A stretch of DNA of 64,000 bases from an uncultured Bacteroidales bacterium (GCA_903959905.1 CAJBYO010000029.1:1-64000), one strand, 5' to 3'; positions 35,059-44,935 are shown, counted from the first letter of the stretch. Notes: generated by a model from the sequence alone, not told the origin. Numbers and translations are program-made.

Positions 35059-35472
35059 TTATTCAAAATCAGCAGCAACAGGTGTGGCTGGAGCCAGGTC
35101 CTGTATGGCTGTTATGTTGCTGATGGTTTTTTCATCCTCAAAATCGGCTACTATAGGTGTTGATGGAGCCAGGACAATTGTGCTTACATCTGCAACAGGA
35201 GCACCGTCATTGAAATCCGCAACCATCGGAACTACCGGGCTCAGTGCATTTATGTTGATTGACGCTGAACTTGTTTCCGTTACATCTTCAAATGTTGCCA
35301 CCGCGGGTGTTGCCGGGGCGATCATTGTTGCTGCAACTTCACTGATGGTCAAATTTGATGATATTCCGGATTCACTGTAATTCACGGCTGCAAACATTGT
35401 GTTGATATGCAGGCCAAGAATAACAGCAATTATATAATGGGGTTTCATCGTTTTCATTGTTAAAGTTTTCAT
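35059..35472 (-). CDS. Exported small protein with four APxTPxxADFED repeats
   Basis: A 137-residue protein with a signal peptide (MKPHYIIAVILGLHINTMFAA). Four degenerate repeats end in the same acidic phrase: APATPAVATFED, SPVVPMVADFND, APSTPIVADFED and APATPVAADFE. The spacers are 15-25 residues and rich in Ser, Ile and Thr. The last repeat stops at the C-terminus. The alternation of a Pro-rich tetrad and an acidic aromatic pentad suggests a repeated surface strand or a calcium- or partner-binding motif; no domain name can be given. Confidence 0.7.
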   Translation of the reverse strand: MKTLTMKTMKPHYIIAVILGLHINTMFAAVNYSESGISSNLTISEVAATMIAPATPAVATFEDVTETSSASININALSPVVPMVADFNDGAPVADVSTIVLAPSTPIVADFEDEKTISNITAIQDLAPATPVAADFE

Positions 35473-35592
35473 TGTAGTATGTATGATTTTGTTGTTTTAA
35501 TGCCCATAAGACGTCGTGTCATGTTGAATGTTACAGATCTTCGGGAATTAACAATTATTTAACAATCAACTGATAATTAAATTATTGTGATG

Positions 35593-35619
35593 CAAATGTA
35601 CCGGTTTATCTGGATTCAA
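35593..35619 (-). promoter_or_regulatory. Promoter of the ADFED-repeat protein gene
   Basis: TACATTTG (35593-35600) with a TTG (35617-35619) 16 nt upstream on the minus strand. It leaves an AT-rich leader of about 115 nt in which no further element is seen. Confidence 0.5.
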
Positions 35620-35719
35620 TAAAAAGAAACTCGTTGAGAAGAAGGATAAACCCGACGAACGCCGGAATTTTAACGACGAACCTGTTTGCCGCTAATTACC
35701 CTAACTTTAACCAAAAGAT

Positions 35720-35959
35720 CAATGCAGGCAATGCAGGCAGTGCAGGCAGTGCAGGCAATGCAGGCAATGAGAACAATGCAGACAATGAAAGCAATGCAGG
35801 CAATGAATGCAATGAAAACAATTTAGACAATGTTTGCATTATTTGCATTCCATGCATTGTTTACATTGCTTACATTCCATGCATTGCTTACATTCCATGC
35901 ATTGCCTGCATTGCTTACATTCCATGCATTGCCTGCATTACATTCCATGCATTGCCTAT
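35720..35959. repeat. 240-bp inverted array of the 9-bp AATGCAGGC repeat
   Basis: The left half has about thirteen 9-bp units in the orientation CAATGCAGG, CAGTGCAGG, CAATGAAAG. The right half has a similar number in reverse (CATTGCTTA, CATTCCATG, CATTGCCTG). The two arms are imperfect complements and meet near 35835. The right end reaches the TAG stop of the S9 peptidase gene. Such a structure could form a very long RNA hairpin at that gene's 3' end. Confidence 0.85.
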
Positions 35960-38115
35960 AGGTTATCCCTGAAATATGTCACCAGCTTCTGGTTCAGATG
36001 CACCCTGTCCTTACCGCGAACGTTGTGTTCATGCCCGGGATACATGAAGAAGTCAACCTGTTTGCCCTCATCCACGCATTTCTTCAGAAAAGTGAATGAA
36101 TTCTGGGGAACAACGGTGCCATCCTGGTCATCATGAATAATGAGTAACTTGCCGGTAAGATTTTTTACGTAGTTCAGCAGGCAGGCATTTTTGTACCCGT
36201 CCGGGTTGCTTTGCGGCGTATCCATGTAGCGTTCACCGTACATCACTTCATAGTATTTCCAGTCAATTACCGGTCCGCCGCAGGCCGCCACTTTGAAAGT
36301 GCCCGGGTGCCTGAGGAACATGGAAACGGTCAGGAATCCGCCATAGCTCCATCCATTGATGCCGATGCGCGTGGAGTCAACATAATCAAGCTTTTTAAGG
36401 TAGTTCACCCCGGTCATCTGGTCGCTTACCTCCCTGACCCCGAGGTTGCGGAAAATGGACTGTTCAAAGTCACGGCCCCTGAAATCTGTTCCGCGGTTAT
36501 CCAACGTGAAAACGACGTAACCCTGATCGGCAAGGTAGTTGAGGAACAGACCTGCACCGCCCAGCCAGGTGTTGTTGACAAGCTGGGAATGGGGTCCGCC
36601 ATAAACGTAAATGATCACAGGGTACTTTTTTAAGGGGTCAAAACCTGCCGGTTTGATGAGGCGGCAATAAAGGTCGGTGCCTTCTTCGTTTTTCAGGGTG
36701 AAGATCTTCATCTCTCCAAGCTGAATGTTTTTTAACGGATTTTCATTGGCCAGGAGGGTTTGCAGCTGTTTTCCCTTAGCGTCAAGAAGGTCGGCCTGAC
36801 GGGCGACCGTTTTACTGCTGTATACATCCAGGATGAGCTGGTCGTCGTCTGAGACCTGTGTTGCATGGGTTCCCGGGATGGAGGTGATCGGGGAGAGGCT
36901 GCCTGTTTTCAGGTCAGCAGAATATAGCTGTCGTTCAAGGGGGTTGTCCCTGTTGCACATGAACCAGGCCTTTGATCCTGATTTGTCGGTTTTTAAAAGC
37001 GATGTAACTTCCCACTGTCCTTTGGTGAGTTGTTTGATCAGCGTGCCTTCCGTGTCGTACAAATAGAGATGTTCGAAACCGTCACGCCTGCTTTGCCAGA
37101 TGAATTTCCGGTCGTCGCCCTTTAAAAACACGGGACCATGCTGGGGTTCAACATAGGTGTCATTTTTTTCCTCAAAAAGGGTCTTGATAAACTTGCCGGA
37201 AGAGGCATCGTATTTATTGAGCTGCATGAAGTTCTGGTCGCGGTTGAGCGTTGCGATATAGATGTTCCTGGCATCAGGGCTCCAGGTGATATTGGTGAGA
37301 TATTCCGTGCGGATGGCTGAATCTGTGCCTGCCGGGGATTCAGTATCGAGGTAAACGGTTCTCCCACTGCTTATTGAATACACGCCAACAGTTACTTTAT
37401 GACTCGTCATGCCCGCCATGGGGTAGCGGGTTGGATTGACCGTGGCAATGCGGGTGGTCATGTCAACCAGCGGATATTCCGCCACCATGGTTTCATCCAT
37501 GCGGTAAAATGCAAGGAGTTTTCCGTCGGGCGACCAGAATGTGCCTTTGGAAATCCCGAATTCATTGCGGTGAACCCGGCTTGATCCATAAACAATTCCT
37601 TTGTTTGGTTCACTGGTAATGGCAGTTTTCCTGCCGTTTTCTGAAATGTATAGGTTGTTGTCGAGGGTAAATGCTGCCCACAGCCCTGTTTTCTCAATAT
37701 CAAGGTCACCAGCTTTTTCTGTCCATGAATTTACAGCCTTTACCGTGTTATTATTTATATCGCACAGGAAAAGCTTGCTGGCACTGGTAAAGTAAAATTG
37801 ATCCGCACTTAACCAGGTAACGGACGGGAATCGTTTCAATGTGTCCTGTTTGTCAAGTTTGAGCAGTAAATTGAGATCGCTGAGCCGCACAAGTGTGTCC
37901 TGGATGGATTTTGCTGCTGTTCCAAAGACGAGGTTGTTCTTTGCCACGAAAACAAACTGGCTGGTTCCTTTCCGCCATTGAAGCTGGCTCAGGCTTGCAG
38001 GGTTTAATTTGGGGTTCATGTTTGTTGCCTCTTCAATGGTCAGCAGCCTTGATTGTGCAAAACCTATAAACGGGAGAAAAACAGCAAGCATTAACAATTG
38101 GAGTGATCGGGTCAT
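35956..38115 (-). CDS. Exported S9 prolyl oligopeptidase (dipeptidyl peptidase IV-like)
   Basis: A 719-residue periplasmic or surface serine peptidase that probably cleaves X-Pro dipeptides. Signal peptide MTRSLQLLMLAVFLPFIGFAQ; start ATG 38115 is chosen because the frame upstream runs into palindromic repeats. The N-terminal DPP-IV eight-bladed propeller includes the Glu-containing FSPDG/YRMDE-like segment (LAFYRMDETMV). The alpha/beta-hydrolase end has the nucleophile elbow GWSYGGF, the Asp in DDQDGTV and the His in GHEHNV. The length fits DPP4 of Bacteroidota. Confidence 0.93.
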   Translation of the reverse strand: MTRSLQLLMLAVFLPFIGFAQSRLLTIEEATNMNPKLNPASLSQLQWRKGTSQFVFVAKNNLVFGTAAKSIQDTLVRLSDLNLLLKLDKQDTLKRFPSVTWLSADQFYFTSASKLFLCDINNNTVKAVNSWTEKAGDLDIEKTGLWAAFTLDNNLYISENGRKTAITSEPNKGIVYGSSRVHRNEFGISKGTFWSPDGKLLAFYRMDETMVAEYPLVDMTTRIATVNPTRYPMAGMTSHKVTVGVYSISSGRTVYLDTESPAGTDSAIRTEYLTNITWSPDARNIYIATLNRDQNFMQLNKYDASSGKFIKTLFEEKNDTYVEPQHGPVFLKGDDRKFIWQSRRDGFEHLYLYDTEGTLIKQLTKGQWEVTSLLKTDKSGSKAWFMCNRDNPLERQLYSADLKTGSLSPITSIPGTHATQVSDDDQLILDVYSSKTVARQADLLDAKGKQLQTLLANENPLKNIQLGEMKIFTLKNEEGTDLYCRLIKPAGFDPLKKYPVIIYVYGGPHSQLVNNTWLGGAGLFLNYLADQGYVVFTLDNRGTDFRGRDFEQSIFRNLGVREVSDQMTGVNYLKKLDYVDSTRIGINGWSYGGFLTVSMFLRHPGTFKVAACGGPVIDWKYYEVMYGERYMDTPQSNPDGYKNACLLNYVKNLTGKLLIIHDDQDGTVVPQNSFTFLKKCVDEGKQVDFFMYPGHEHNVRGKDRVHLNQKLVTYFRDNL

Positions 38116-38246
38116 AGCGGCAGGGTTTAATAAGGAAGTATCCTTGATGAAAAATAATTTAGTAAATGAACAGGGTTTGAAAAGCGGCTGCAAGTTACAG
38201 AATCCTCTGATTTGGCGGTACCATAGCAGTGGATTAATTTGGAGGT

Positions 38247-38521
38247 GTAGGGCCATGCCATGGCATGGCCTGCCAGGGTGCAGGGATACGCCGTGGTGTA
38301 GGGCCATTCCATGGCATGGCCCTGTATGGGATGGGGATACGTATGATGTAGGGACACGCCATGGCGTGTCTGCCTGTTATGGGAATACGCGTGATGTAGG
38401 GACACGCCATGGCGTGTCTGCCTCGTATGGGAATACGTATGATGTAGGGACACGCCATGGCGTGTCCCTACGGGCGACCATTGTAATGTATCGTAGGGGC
38501 CATGCCATGGCATGGCCCCAC
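38247..38521. repeat. Array of six CCATGG-centred palindromes spaced about 50 bp
   Basis: Six palindromes with CCATGG centres at 38258, 38309, 38359, 38407, 38455 and 38505. Two types alternate: GGCCATGCCATGGCATGGCC, and GGGACACGCCATGGCGTGTC with GTA in front. The intervals (for example TGTATGGGATGGGGATACGT and TGTTATGGGAATACGCGTGA) are also related. This lies in the 496-nt gap between divergent genes and contains no gene. Confidence 0.9.
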
Positions 38522-38611
38522 ACCACGGCGTGCACCTGCATCATCAAAAATATTTCTCCCGCCATTCAATATTTTTCATCTGAAAAGGTTAATAATAACT
38601 GACAAGGATTT

Positions 38612-39643
38612 ATGAAAAAGAAAACAATTCTACTGATTGCCCTTATTTTATTGCTGATGCATCTCAGCTCTTTTTCCCAGAAAAAGACCATCCTGGTATT
38701 TGACCTGGAAAACCATCAAACGGACTCTTTAACATTGGCTGCCTTTGACACGGCAACAACAGCAGACAAAACAAAATTCTATATCGGATCGCATAATTCA
38801 GCCACTGAAACACTTGAGCAAACAGCACCGTTTATCAACATCTATCCGGGCAGCAGCTTCACCAGGAAAAGAAAGGCCTCGCTGGATTATGATCTGACCA
38901 AATTTCCTTTGAGGACCAGCATCAAGATGTTTTACAGAAACAATGATACGCTTCATGACCTTTGCTCAGGCAGCATGGTGAGCCGCAGGCATGTGTTAAC
39001 GGCCGCCCATTGCGTTACAGGGATCAACTCCAACGTGCTTTCCTATGACTCGGTTTATGTTTGCCCAGCCTTTGACAATGGGCAACCCTCCAGCACCTTT
39101 CCATGCAGCTGGGTGGAGAAGATCTATATTTTTAAAGGGTGGAGCATGAATGGGGATGATTTTGCCCTGCTCCGGCTTAAGGAGCCGGTGGGAGATGTCA
39201 CAGGCTGGATAAGTATTGGTTTCGAAGCCAGCGACAGCACCTTGAAAGAGGGCATATATTATAAATTTTCATACCCCGCTATAACGAACCTGTTCATTGA
39301 TTCAACAACCTATAACGGGGATACCATGTTTTACAATTACGGTAAAATCAGCCTTGTAAGTAACAACTGGATCGGTGTTGAGAATGCCAGGGCTAACCAG
39401 GGAGAGAGCGGAAGATCAGGAAAAAATTATCTGACCTTTGCAATCTCTGTTATGAGGCCTGGATTGTTTTCAATGGCATTTCCAACCACGATCAGATCAG
39501 CTCCTGCCTTAAAGGCCGACCTTGCCATATCCGGGCCGGTGATTCCCCCGCCGATGATCAGTGGCAGTGTAATGGAATTCTTCACCTGTTGTATCATAGA
39601 AAGGGGGACGGGGTTGGAAGCACCGCTGCCGGCATCCATATAG
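38612..39643 (+). CDS. Exported trypsin-like serine protease, 3' end lost
   Basis: Signal peptide (LIALILLLMHLSSFSQ) and an S1-type protease domain: HVLTAAHC (His of the triad, about residue 132), DDFALLRLKEP (Asp, about 186) and NQGESGRSG (probable nucleophile Ser, about 267). Homology ends near base 39420, just after the Ser loop. The frame then continues for about 70 codons antisense to the 3' part of the GGGP synthase gene, giving a tail with no protease features (ISVMRPGLFSMAF). The strands after the Ser and any T9SS sorting domain are missing. This is therefore most likely a truncated, inactive gene or a recent deletion junction. Confidence 0.75.
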   Translation: MKKKTILLIALILLLMHLSSFSQKKTILVFDLENHQTDSLTLAAFDTATTADKTKFYIGSHNSATETLEQTAPFINIYPGSSFTRKRKASLDYDLTKFPLRTSIKMFYRNNDTLHDLCSGSMVSRRHVLTAAHCVTGINSNVLSYDSVYVCPAFDNGQPSSTFPCSWVEKIYIFKGWSMNGDDFALLRLKEPVGDVTGWISIGFEASDSTLKEGIYYKFSYPAITNLFIDSTTYNGDTMFYNYGKISLVSNNWIGVENARANQGESGRSGKNYLTFAISVMRPGLFSMAFPTTIRSAPALKADLAISGPVIPPPMISGSVMEFFTCCIIERGTGLEAPLPASI

Positions 39644-40152
39644 ATCAGTTTCATGCCAAGCATTTCGCCGGCCATGGCGGTGCAGGCTGCGATGTCATTT
39701 TTATGTGCAGGAATAGGGGTGGTGTTGCTCATATAATTTACCGCCGTCATTTTTCCGCTCTCAATCAGCATATAGCCGGTTGACATTATTTCCAGGCTGC
39801 TTGCCTTCAGGAAGGGCGCCGAGATCACATGCCTGCCTATGAGCATTTCGGGATTTCTCCCGGAAATGAGTGAAAGGAGCAGGATTCCGTCGGCATTGTT
39901 GTTCAGCTGCATGTTGTTCCCCGGGAACAGGATCACAGGGATTGTGCTGTTTTCCTTAATGTACATGATCATCCGGGTTTGATTGTCGTGGAGCAGCAGG
40001 CTTCCCCCGATGAAGAAATAATCAACCCCTGATTCAACGGCCAGTTTTACTGTGGTGGATAAGGATTCCATTGTGTACTTATCCGGATCGATGAGTACGG
40101 CAAATTTTTTTTTGCCTGCCGAAGCCTCCTTCAGCAGCGTCTGATAAAGCAT
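39427..40152 (-). CDS. Geranylgeranylglyceryl/heptaprenylglyceryl phosphate synthase
   Basis: A 241-residue TIM-barrel prenyltransferase that joins a polyprenyl diphosphate to glycerol-1-phosphate, the first step of archaeal-type ether lipids. It has the family start AVLIDPDKY, the FIGGSLL strand, ILFPGNN, YMDAGSGASNPVP and the phosphate-binding IIGGGITGPDMARSAFKAGADLIVVGNAIE. Bacteroidota homologues (group II) exist, although their physiological product is poorly known. It is the third gene of metH-metF-GGGPS; ten bases separate it from metF. Its 3' end overlaps the antisense frame of the broken protease gene. Confidence 0.93.
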   Translation of the reverse strand: MLYQTLLKEASAGKKKFAVLIDPDKYTMESLSTTVKLAVESGVDYFFIGGSLLLHDNQTRMIMYIKENSTIPVILFPGNNMQLNNNADGILLLSLISGRNPEMLIGRHVISAPFLKASSLEIMSTGYMLIESGKMTAVNYMSNTTPIPAHKNDIAACTAMAGEMLGMKLIYMDAGSGASNPVPLSMIQQVKNSITLPLIIGGGITGPDMARSAFKAGADLIVVGNAIENNPGLITEIAKVR

Positions 40153-40162
40153 AAAAAAGGAT

Positions 40163-41119
40163 TTATATTACTTCTTTGGCAATCTGACGGATATTCTCAG
40201 ATATACCCACCGAAAAATAGTGAAGTACAGGCACCCCGAAGCTGATCAGTTCCTGCGACTGTTTGATGCCCCATTCAATGCCGACTTTAAAGGCATCCTC
40301 ATTGTTTTTACAGGCCATCACTTTTTTAACCAGTTCCTCAGGGATGTCAATGTTAAATATCTGCGGAAGCACGTTGATTTCACGCATGGTGCAGATTGGC
40401 TTTACCCCGGGAATAATCGGCACCGTGATGCCCTCTTTCCGGCAGGCCTCCACGAATTCAAAGTATTTCCGGTTGTCAAAGAACATCTGGGTAACGATAT
40501 ACTCTGCCCCTGCGTCAATCTTGGCCTTGAGGAACTTCATGTCATAGGCCAGGTTGGGCGATTCAATGTGTTTTTCAGGATATCCGGCAACGCCGACACA
40601 GAATTGGGTGCTGAAGGTATTCTGCATCTCGTCATCAAGGTATTTGCCCCTGTTCATGTCGGTGATCTGCGCTACCAGGGTGCTGGCAAAGGCATGCCCG
40701 TTTTTTTCAGGGGTGAAGGTGCGCTGGTTTTTCGGGGCATCGCCACGCAAGGCAAGGATGTTGTCGATTCCAAGGTAGTGAAAATCAATAAGGGCATATT
40801 CCGTCTCTTCCTTGGTGAAACCGCCGCAAATGATATGCGGAACCACTTCCACATCAGGGTATTTATATTTGATGGCGGCCGAAATTGCAACGGTTCCGGG
40901 CCGTTTTCTAACGGTTTTCTTTTCAAGGAGGCCGTTTTCATGCTTTTTATATACTACCTCTTCCTGGTGATACGTTACGTTGATGAAAGATGGGTTGAAT
41001 TCAAGCAACGGGTCAATGGTGCGGTAAATGCTGTTGATATTGTGGCCCCTGAGCGGTGGAAGCAATTCAAAGGAAAACAGCGTTTTGGAAGATTTATTAA
41101 TGAGGTCAATTACTTTCAT
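40163..41119 (-). CDS. metF: 5,10-methylenetetrahydrofolate reductase
   Basis: A 318-residue FAD enzyme that reduces methylene-THF to methyl-THF, the methyl donor of the adjacent methionine synthase. It has the barrel start FSFELLPPLRG (catalytic Glu), FINVTYHQEE, HIICGGFTKEE, NILALRGDAPKNQ, the FAD-contacting IVTQMFFDNRKYFEF and IPIIPGVKPI. It starts two bases after the metH stop, so the two genes are coupled. Confidence 0.96.
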   Translation of the reverse strand: MKVIDLINKSSKTLFSFELLPPLRGHNINSIYRTIDPLLEFNPSFINVTYHQEEVVYKKHENGLLEKKTVRKRPGTVAISAAIKYKYPDVEVVPHIICGGFTKEETEYALIDFHYLGIDNILALRGDAPKNQRTFTPEKNGHAFASTLVAQITDMNRGKYLDDEMQNTFSTQFCVGVAGYPEKHIESPNLAYDMKFLKAKIDAGAEYIVTQMFFDNRKYFEFVEACRKEGITVPIIPGVKPICTMREINVLPQIFNIDIPEELVKKVMACKNNEDAFKVGIEWGIKQSQELISFGVPVLHYFSVGISENIRQIAKEVI

Positions 41120-41121
41120 GG

Positions 41122-44100
41122 TTAATAATTGAGGTTAGTATTCAATAATTTTTCAATGAGTTCAATATTCATATTTTTCCGTTTTGAATAACTTACCAGC
41201 TGGTCCTTACTTATCCGGCCCAGGTTAAAATACTGTGAGAACGGATGTGAAAAGTAAAAACCGCTCACAGAGGCCCCCGGGTACATGGCGTAATTTTCTG
41301 TCAGCTGCATGTCAATTTTCCTGTCAGCCTCAAGCAGGTCGAAAAGTGTACGCTTCTCGGAGTGTTCGGGGCATGCGGGGTAACCCGGGGCAGGACGGAT
41401 CCCCTGGTACTCTTCACGGATCAGGTCGGGAACTTCCAGGTGCTCATCTTTGGCATAGCCCCAGAATTCCTTGCGAACGCGTTCGTGCATCAGTTCGGCA
41501 AAGGCTTCTGCAAGCCTGTCGGCAAGCACCTTTATCAGGATGGCCTGGTAATCATCAAGTTCCTGTTCAAACCGGGCAACCCATTCTTCAACGCCCAAAC
41601 CGGCTGTAACGGCAAACCCTCCGATGTAATCCACAATGCCCGATTTTTTCGGAGCGACAAAATCGGAGAGGCATAAATTGGGTTGTCCGGGCTCCTTTTG
41701 TTGCTGGTTGCGGAGAAAACGGAATGTTGTCAGAATTTTAGAACAGGTTTCATCGGTATATACCTCGATATCGTCGCCGTTTGAATTGCACGGGTAAAGG
41801 CCTACAACCCCACGGGCGATCAGCATCTTTTTCCCGGTAATCTCTTTTAAAAGCCTCTGTGCCTCATTGAAAAGCTTCGTGGCTTCAGTACCTTTAACAG
41901 GGTCGGTAAGGATGGCAGGGTATTTCCCGTTCATTTTCCACGCATGGAAGAAGAAAGTCCAGTCAATGTACTTTGCAATTTCTTCAAGGGAATAATCAAA
42001 GAATACCTTATTGCCTGTAAACTGGGGACGGCAGATCTGTACCGTTTTCCAGTCGGTTTTCAGTTGATTCTTCCGTGCATCGATCAGTGAAACATACGTA
42101 TGATCAGCCTTTTTATCATAGGTGTTGCGGATCGTCTCGTACTTCTTTTTAATAGAATCGGTATACTCTTTTCTGACCTCCCTGGAGAGCAGGTTTGATA
42201 CAACGCCCACTGCCTTGGAGGCGTCTTTTACGTGAATTACCGACTGGAAATAATGGGGCTCAATCTTAACAGCAGTGTGGATGTCGGAGGTTGTTGCACC
42301 GCCGATAAGGAGGGGGATGTTAAAATTCAGCCGCTCCATCTCTTTGGCAACATGAACCATCTCTTCAAGTGAAGGGGTGATCAGGCCGCTCAGCCCGATC
42401 ACATCCACATTGTGCTCTTTGGCGGCAGCAAGTATTTTATCGGCAGGTACCATTACGCCGAGATCAATCACCTCGTAATTGTTGCAGGCAAGCACAACCC
42501 CTACGATATTTTTACCGATGTCGTGCACGTCGCCCTTTACAGTGGCCAGGAGAACGCGGCCGTTGTTTTGCGGCGAGCCTTTGAGCGCGGCTTTCTCTTC
42601 TTCAAGCCTGGGGGTAAGCCGTGCCACTGCCTTTTTCATGACGCGGGCGCTTTTGACAACCTGGGGCAGGAACATCTTCCCGCTTCCGAAAAGGTCGCCC
42701 ACCTGGTTCATCCCGTCCATCAGCGGGCCTTCAATAATCTTGAGGGCCAGGTTGAACAAAGGCATGGCTTCGTCAATATCCTGGTCAATGAATTCAGCAT
42801 TGCCTTTGATCAGGGAGTGCCTCAGCCGCTCCACCACTGGCAGCGAACGCCATTCAGCCTCTGTTTCTTCCCTTTTACCGGAATCGGTAACCTGGTCGGC
42901 ATAGGCAAGCAGGCGCTCTGTTCCGTCCTTACGCCGGTTCAGGATCACATCCTCGACAAGTTTCAGGAGCATCTTCGGGATTTCATCATACACGGGAAGT
43001 GCCCCTGCGTTCACGATACCCATGTCAAGGCCGGCCTTGATGGAATGGTACAGGAAAGCCGAATGCATGGCTTCCCTGAGCGGGTCGTTGCCCCTGAATG
43101 AAAAGGAAAGGTTGCTGATGCCCCCGCTGACGCTGGCATAAGGAAGATTCTCCTTGATCCAGGTCACGGCATGCAGGAACTCAATGGCATAGTTGGCATG
43201 TTCGTCAATGCCGGTGGCGACGGTAAGGATGTTCGGGTCGAAAATGATGTCCTCCGGGGGGAAATCGAGCTCCTGTGTCAGGATCCGGTAGGCCCGGGAA
43301 GCGATGACGATACGCCGGTCAAGTGATGTTGCCTGTCCCTCTTCGTCAAAGGCCATGATGACTGTTGCAGCACCGAATTTTCGCAACAGGGCAGCATGTT
43401 CCCGGAAAGAATCTTCCCCTTCCTTGAGACTGATGGAATTGACAATCGGTTTACCCTGGATGCATTTAAGCCCGGCATGGATAACAGAAAACTTGGATGA
43501 ATCGATCATGATGGGTACCCTCGCAACATCCGGGTCGGATGCCACCATGTTGAGGAAATTCACCATGGCCTTCTCTGCGTCGAGCATGGCCTCATCCATG
43601 CTGATATCAATGACCTGGGCGCCACTTTCAACCTGCTGCCTTGCTACGGAAAGCGCCTCTTCATATTTTTCTTCCTTTATCAGACGGGCGAATTTTCTTG
43701 ATCCGCTTACATTGGTCCGCTCCCCGATGTTGATGAAGTTGCTCCCTTTAAAGATGGTAAGGGGTTCAAGCCCGCTGAGCCTTAATTCATGAGATCTTAC
43801 AGGGACTTCACGCACCTGTGCCTTTTTTGCAAGATCTGCAAGCCTTGAGATATGATCGGGGGTGGTGCCGCAGCAACCGCCAATCATATTCACAAACCTG
43901 TTGTCAAGGAAATCCTTTATATGCGTTGCCATTTCCTCCGGCGACTGGTCATATTCCCCGAACTGGTTCGGAAGTCCGGCATTCGGATAGGCGATGATCG
44001 GGAAGGGTGCCTTTGTTGAGAGTTCTTCAATGTAGGGCCGCAGTTCAGCCGCGCCCAGCGAGCAGTTCAATCCCATGGCGAAGAGATCGAAATGGATCAC

Positions 44101-44823
44101 TGAATACAGGAAAGCTTCCAGGGTTTGTCCCGAAAGTGTGCGTCCGCTGTTGTCGGAAATGGTAACACTGGCAATGACAGGAAACCGGGGTTCAGCGTTC
44201 CGGCCGCCTGCAGGGGATGGGTTTCGTTCGCTGATCTCATCAAAAACTGCGATCAGGGCTGCCTTTGCGTTGAGTGTGTCAAAGATGGTCTCCACCATGA
44301 GAATATCTGCACCACCATCCAGCAGGCCGCGGGCCTGTTCCCTGTAAGCGTGGTACAGATCGTCAAAACTCACGGCCCTGTATGCCGGATTCTGAACATC
44401 CGGCGACATGGATGCTGTTTTACTGGTTGGTCCGATGGAACCGGCCACCCAGCGCGGTTTTTCAGGAGTGAGGGCGTTGTATTTGGACGTTGCCTCTTTG
44501 GCAAGCTGGGCAGCGGCAACATTTAATTCATACGCCAGGTGTTCAAGATGGTAGTCGGACAATGAGATCCTGTTGGCGTTGAAGGTGTCTGTTTCAACAA
44601 TATCGGCTCCTGCCTCCAGGTAGGCTTCATGTATTTCTCGGATGACATTTGGCTTTGTAAGCGTCAGGAGGTCATTGTTGCCTTTCAGATTATAGGCGAA
44701 ATCTTTAAACCGGTCGCCCCTGAAATCGGCTTCTTCCAGTTTATACCGCTGTACCATCGTTCCCATGGCCCCGTCCAGGACCAGGATGCGGGACTTAATC
44801 GCATTATACAATTCAGTTGTCAT
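41122..44823 (-). CDS. metH: Cobalamin-dependent methionine synthase
   Basis: A full-length 1233-residue enzyme that transfers the methyl group of methyl-THF via cobalamin to homocysteine. Modules in order: homocysteine domain (Zn cysteines in GLNCSLG and GGCCGTTP), pterin-binding barrel ([34 protein letters not shown]), cobalamin cap, B12 domain with the axial-His motif [11 protein letters not shown] and [13 protein letters not shown], and the AdoMet reactivation domain ([12 protein letters not shown]). No B12 or SAM riboswitch is evident in the short leader, which instead contains a 15-bp repeat array. Confidence 0.97.
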   Translation of the reverse strand: MTTELYNAIKSRILVLDGAMGTMVQRYKLEEADFRGDRFKDFAYNLKGNNDLLTLTKPNVIREIHEAYLEAGADIVETDTFNANRISLSDYHLEHLAYELNVAAAQLAKEATSKYNALTPEKPRWVAGSIGPTSKTASMSPDVQNPAYRAVSFDDLYHAYREQARGLLDGGADILMVETIFDTLNAKAALIAVFDEISERNPSPAGGRNAEPRFPVIASVTISDNSGRTLSGQTLEAFLYSVIHFDLFAMGLNCSLGAAELRPYIEELSTKAPFPIIAYPNAGLPNQFGEYDQSPEEMATHIKDFLDNRFVNMIGGCCGTTPDHISRLADLAKKAQVREVPVRSHELRLSGLEPLTIFKGSNFINIGERTNVSGSRKFARLIKEEKYEEALSVARQQVESGAQVIDISMDEAMLDAEKAMVNFLNMVASDPDVARVPIMIDSSKFSVIHAGLKCIQGKPIVNSISLKEGEDSFREHAALLRKFGAATVIMAFDEEGQATSLDRRIVIASRAYRILTQELDFPPEDIIFDPNILTVATGIDEHANYAIEFLHAVTWIKENLPYASVSGGISNLSFSFRGNDPLREAMHSAFLYHSIKAGLDMGIVNAGALPVYDEIPKMLLKLVEDVILNRRKDGTERLLAYADQVTDSGKREETEAEWRSLPVVERLRHSLIKGNAEFIDQDIDEAMPLFNLALKIIEGPLMDGMNQVGDLFGSGKMFLPQVVKSARVMKKAVARLTPRLEEEKAALKGSPQNNGRVLLATVKGDVHDIGKNIVGVVLACNNYEVIDLGVMVPADKILAAAKEHNVDVIGLSGLITPSLEEMVHVAKEMERLNFNIPLLIGGATTSDIHTAVKIEPHYFQSVIHVKDASKAVGVVSNLLSREVRKEYTDSIKKKYETIRNTYDKKADHTYVSLIDARKNQLKTDWKTVQICRPQFTGNKVFFDYSLEEIAKYIDWTFFFHAWKMNGKYPAILTDPVKGTEATKLFNEAQRLLKEITGKKMLIARGVVGLYPCNSNGDDIEVYTDETCSKILTTFRFLRNQQQKEPGQPNLCLSDFVAPKKSGIVDYIGGFAVTAGLGVEEWVARFEQELDDYQAILIKVLADRLAEAFAELMHERVRKEFWGYAKDEHLEVPDLIREEYQGIRPAPGYPACPEHSEKRTLFDLLEADRKIDMQLTENYAMYPGASVSGFYFSHPFSQYFNLGRISKDQLVSYSKRKNMNIELIEKLLNTNLNY

Positions 44824-44858
44824 ATTCTTTTATATCAGCAAAATCCCTTGTTCCTTCC

Positions 44859-44935
44859 CCTCATTCCCATATTCGTCATTCGCATATTCGTCATTCGCAT
44901 ATTCGTTATTCGCATATTCGTCATTCATATATTCT
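44859..44935. repeat. 15-bp CGCATATTCGTCATT repeat before metH
   Basis: Four 15-mers (CCCATATTCGTCATT, CGCATATTCGTCATT, CGCATATTCGTTATT, CGCATATTCGTCATT) and a partial. They are the reverse complement of the array at 16775. They lie between the phosphopantetheinyl transferase stop and the metH start. Confidence 0.9.

Noticed and set aside
35634..35972. Plus-strand ORF with NAGNAGSAG and YIPCIA repeats
   Set aside because: It is simply the translation of the inverted 9-bp array; there is no ribosome site, and the sequence changes character exactly at the array's centre.
38247..38521. CRISPR array
   Set aside because: The repeats are palindromes of two types, the intervals are related to one another rather than unique, and no cas genes are near.
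38009..38602. Plus-strand ORF across the CCATGG array
   Set aside because: It begins antisense inside the S9 peptidase gene and is otherwise the palindromic repeats.
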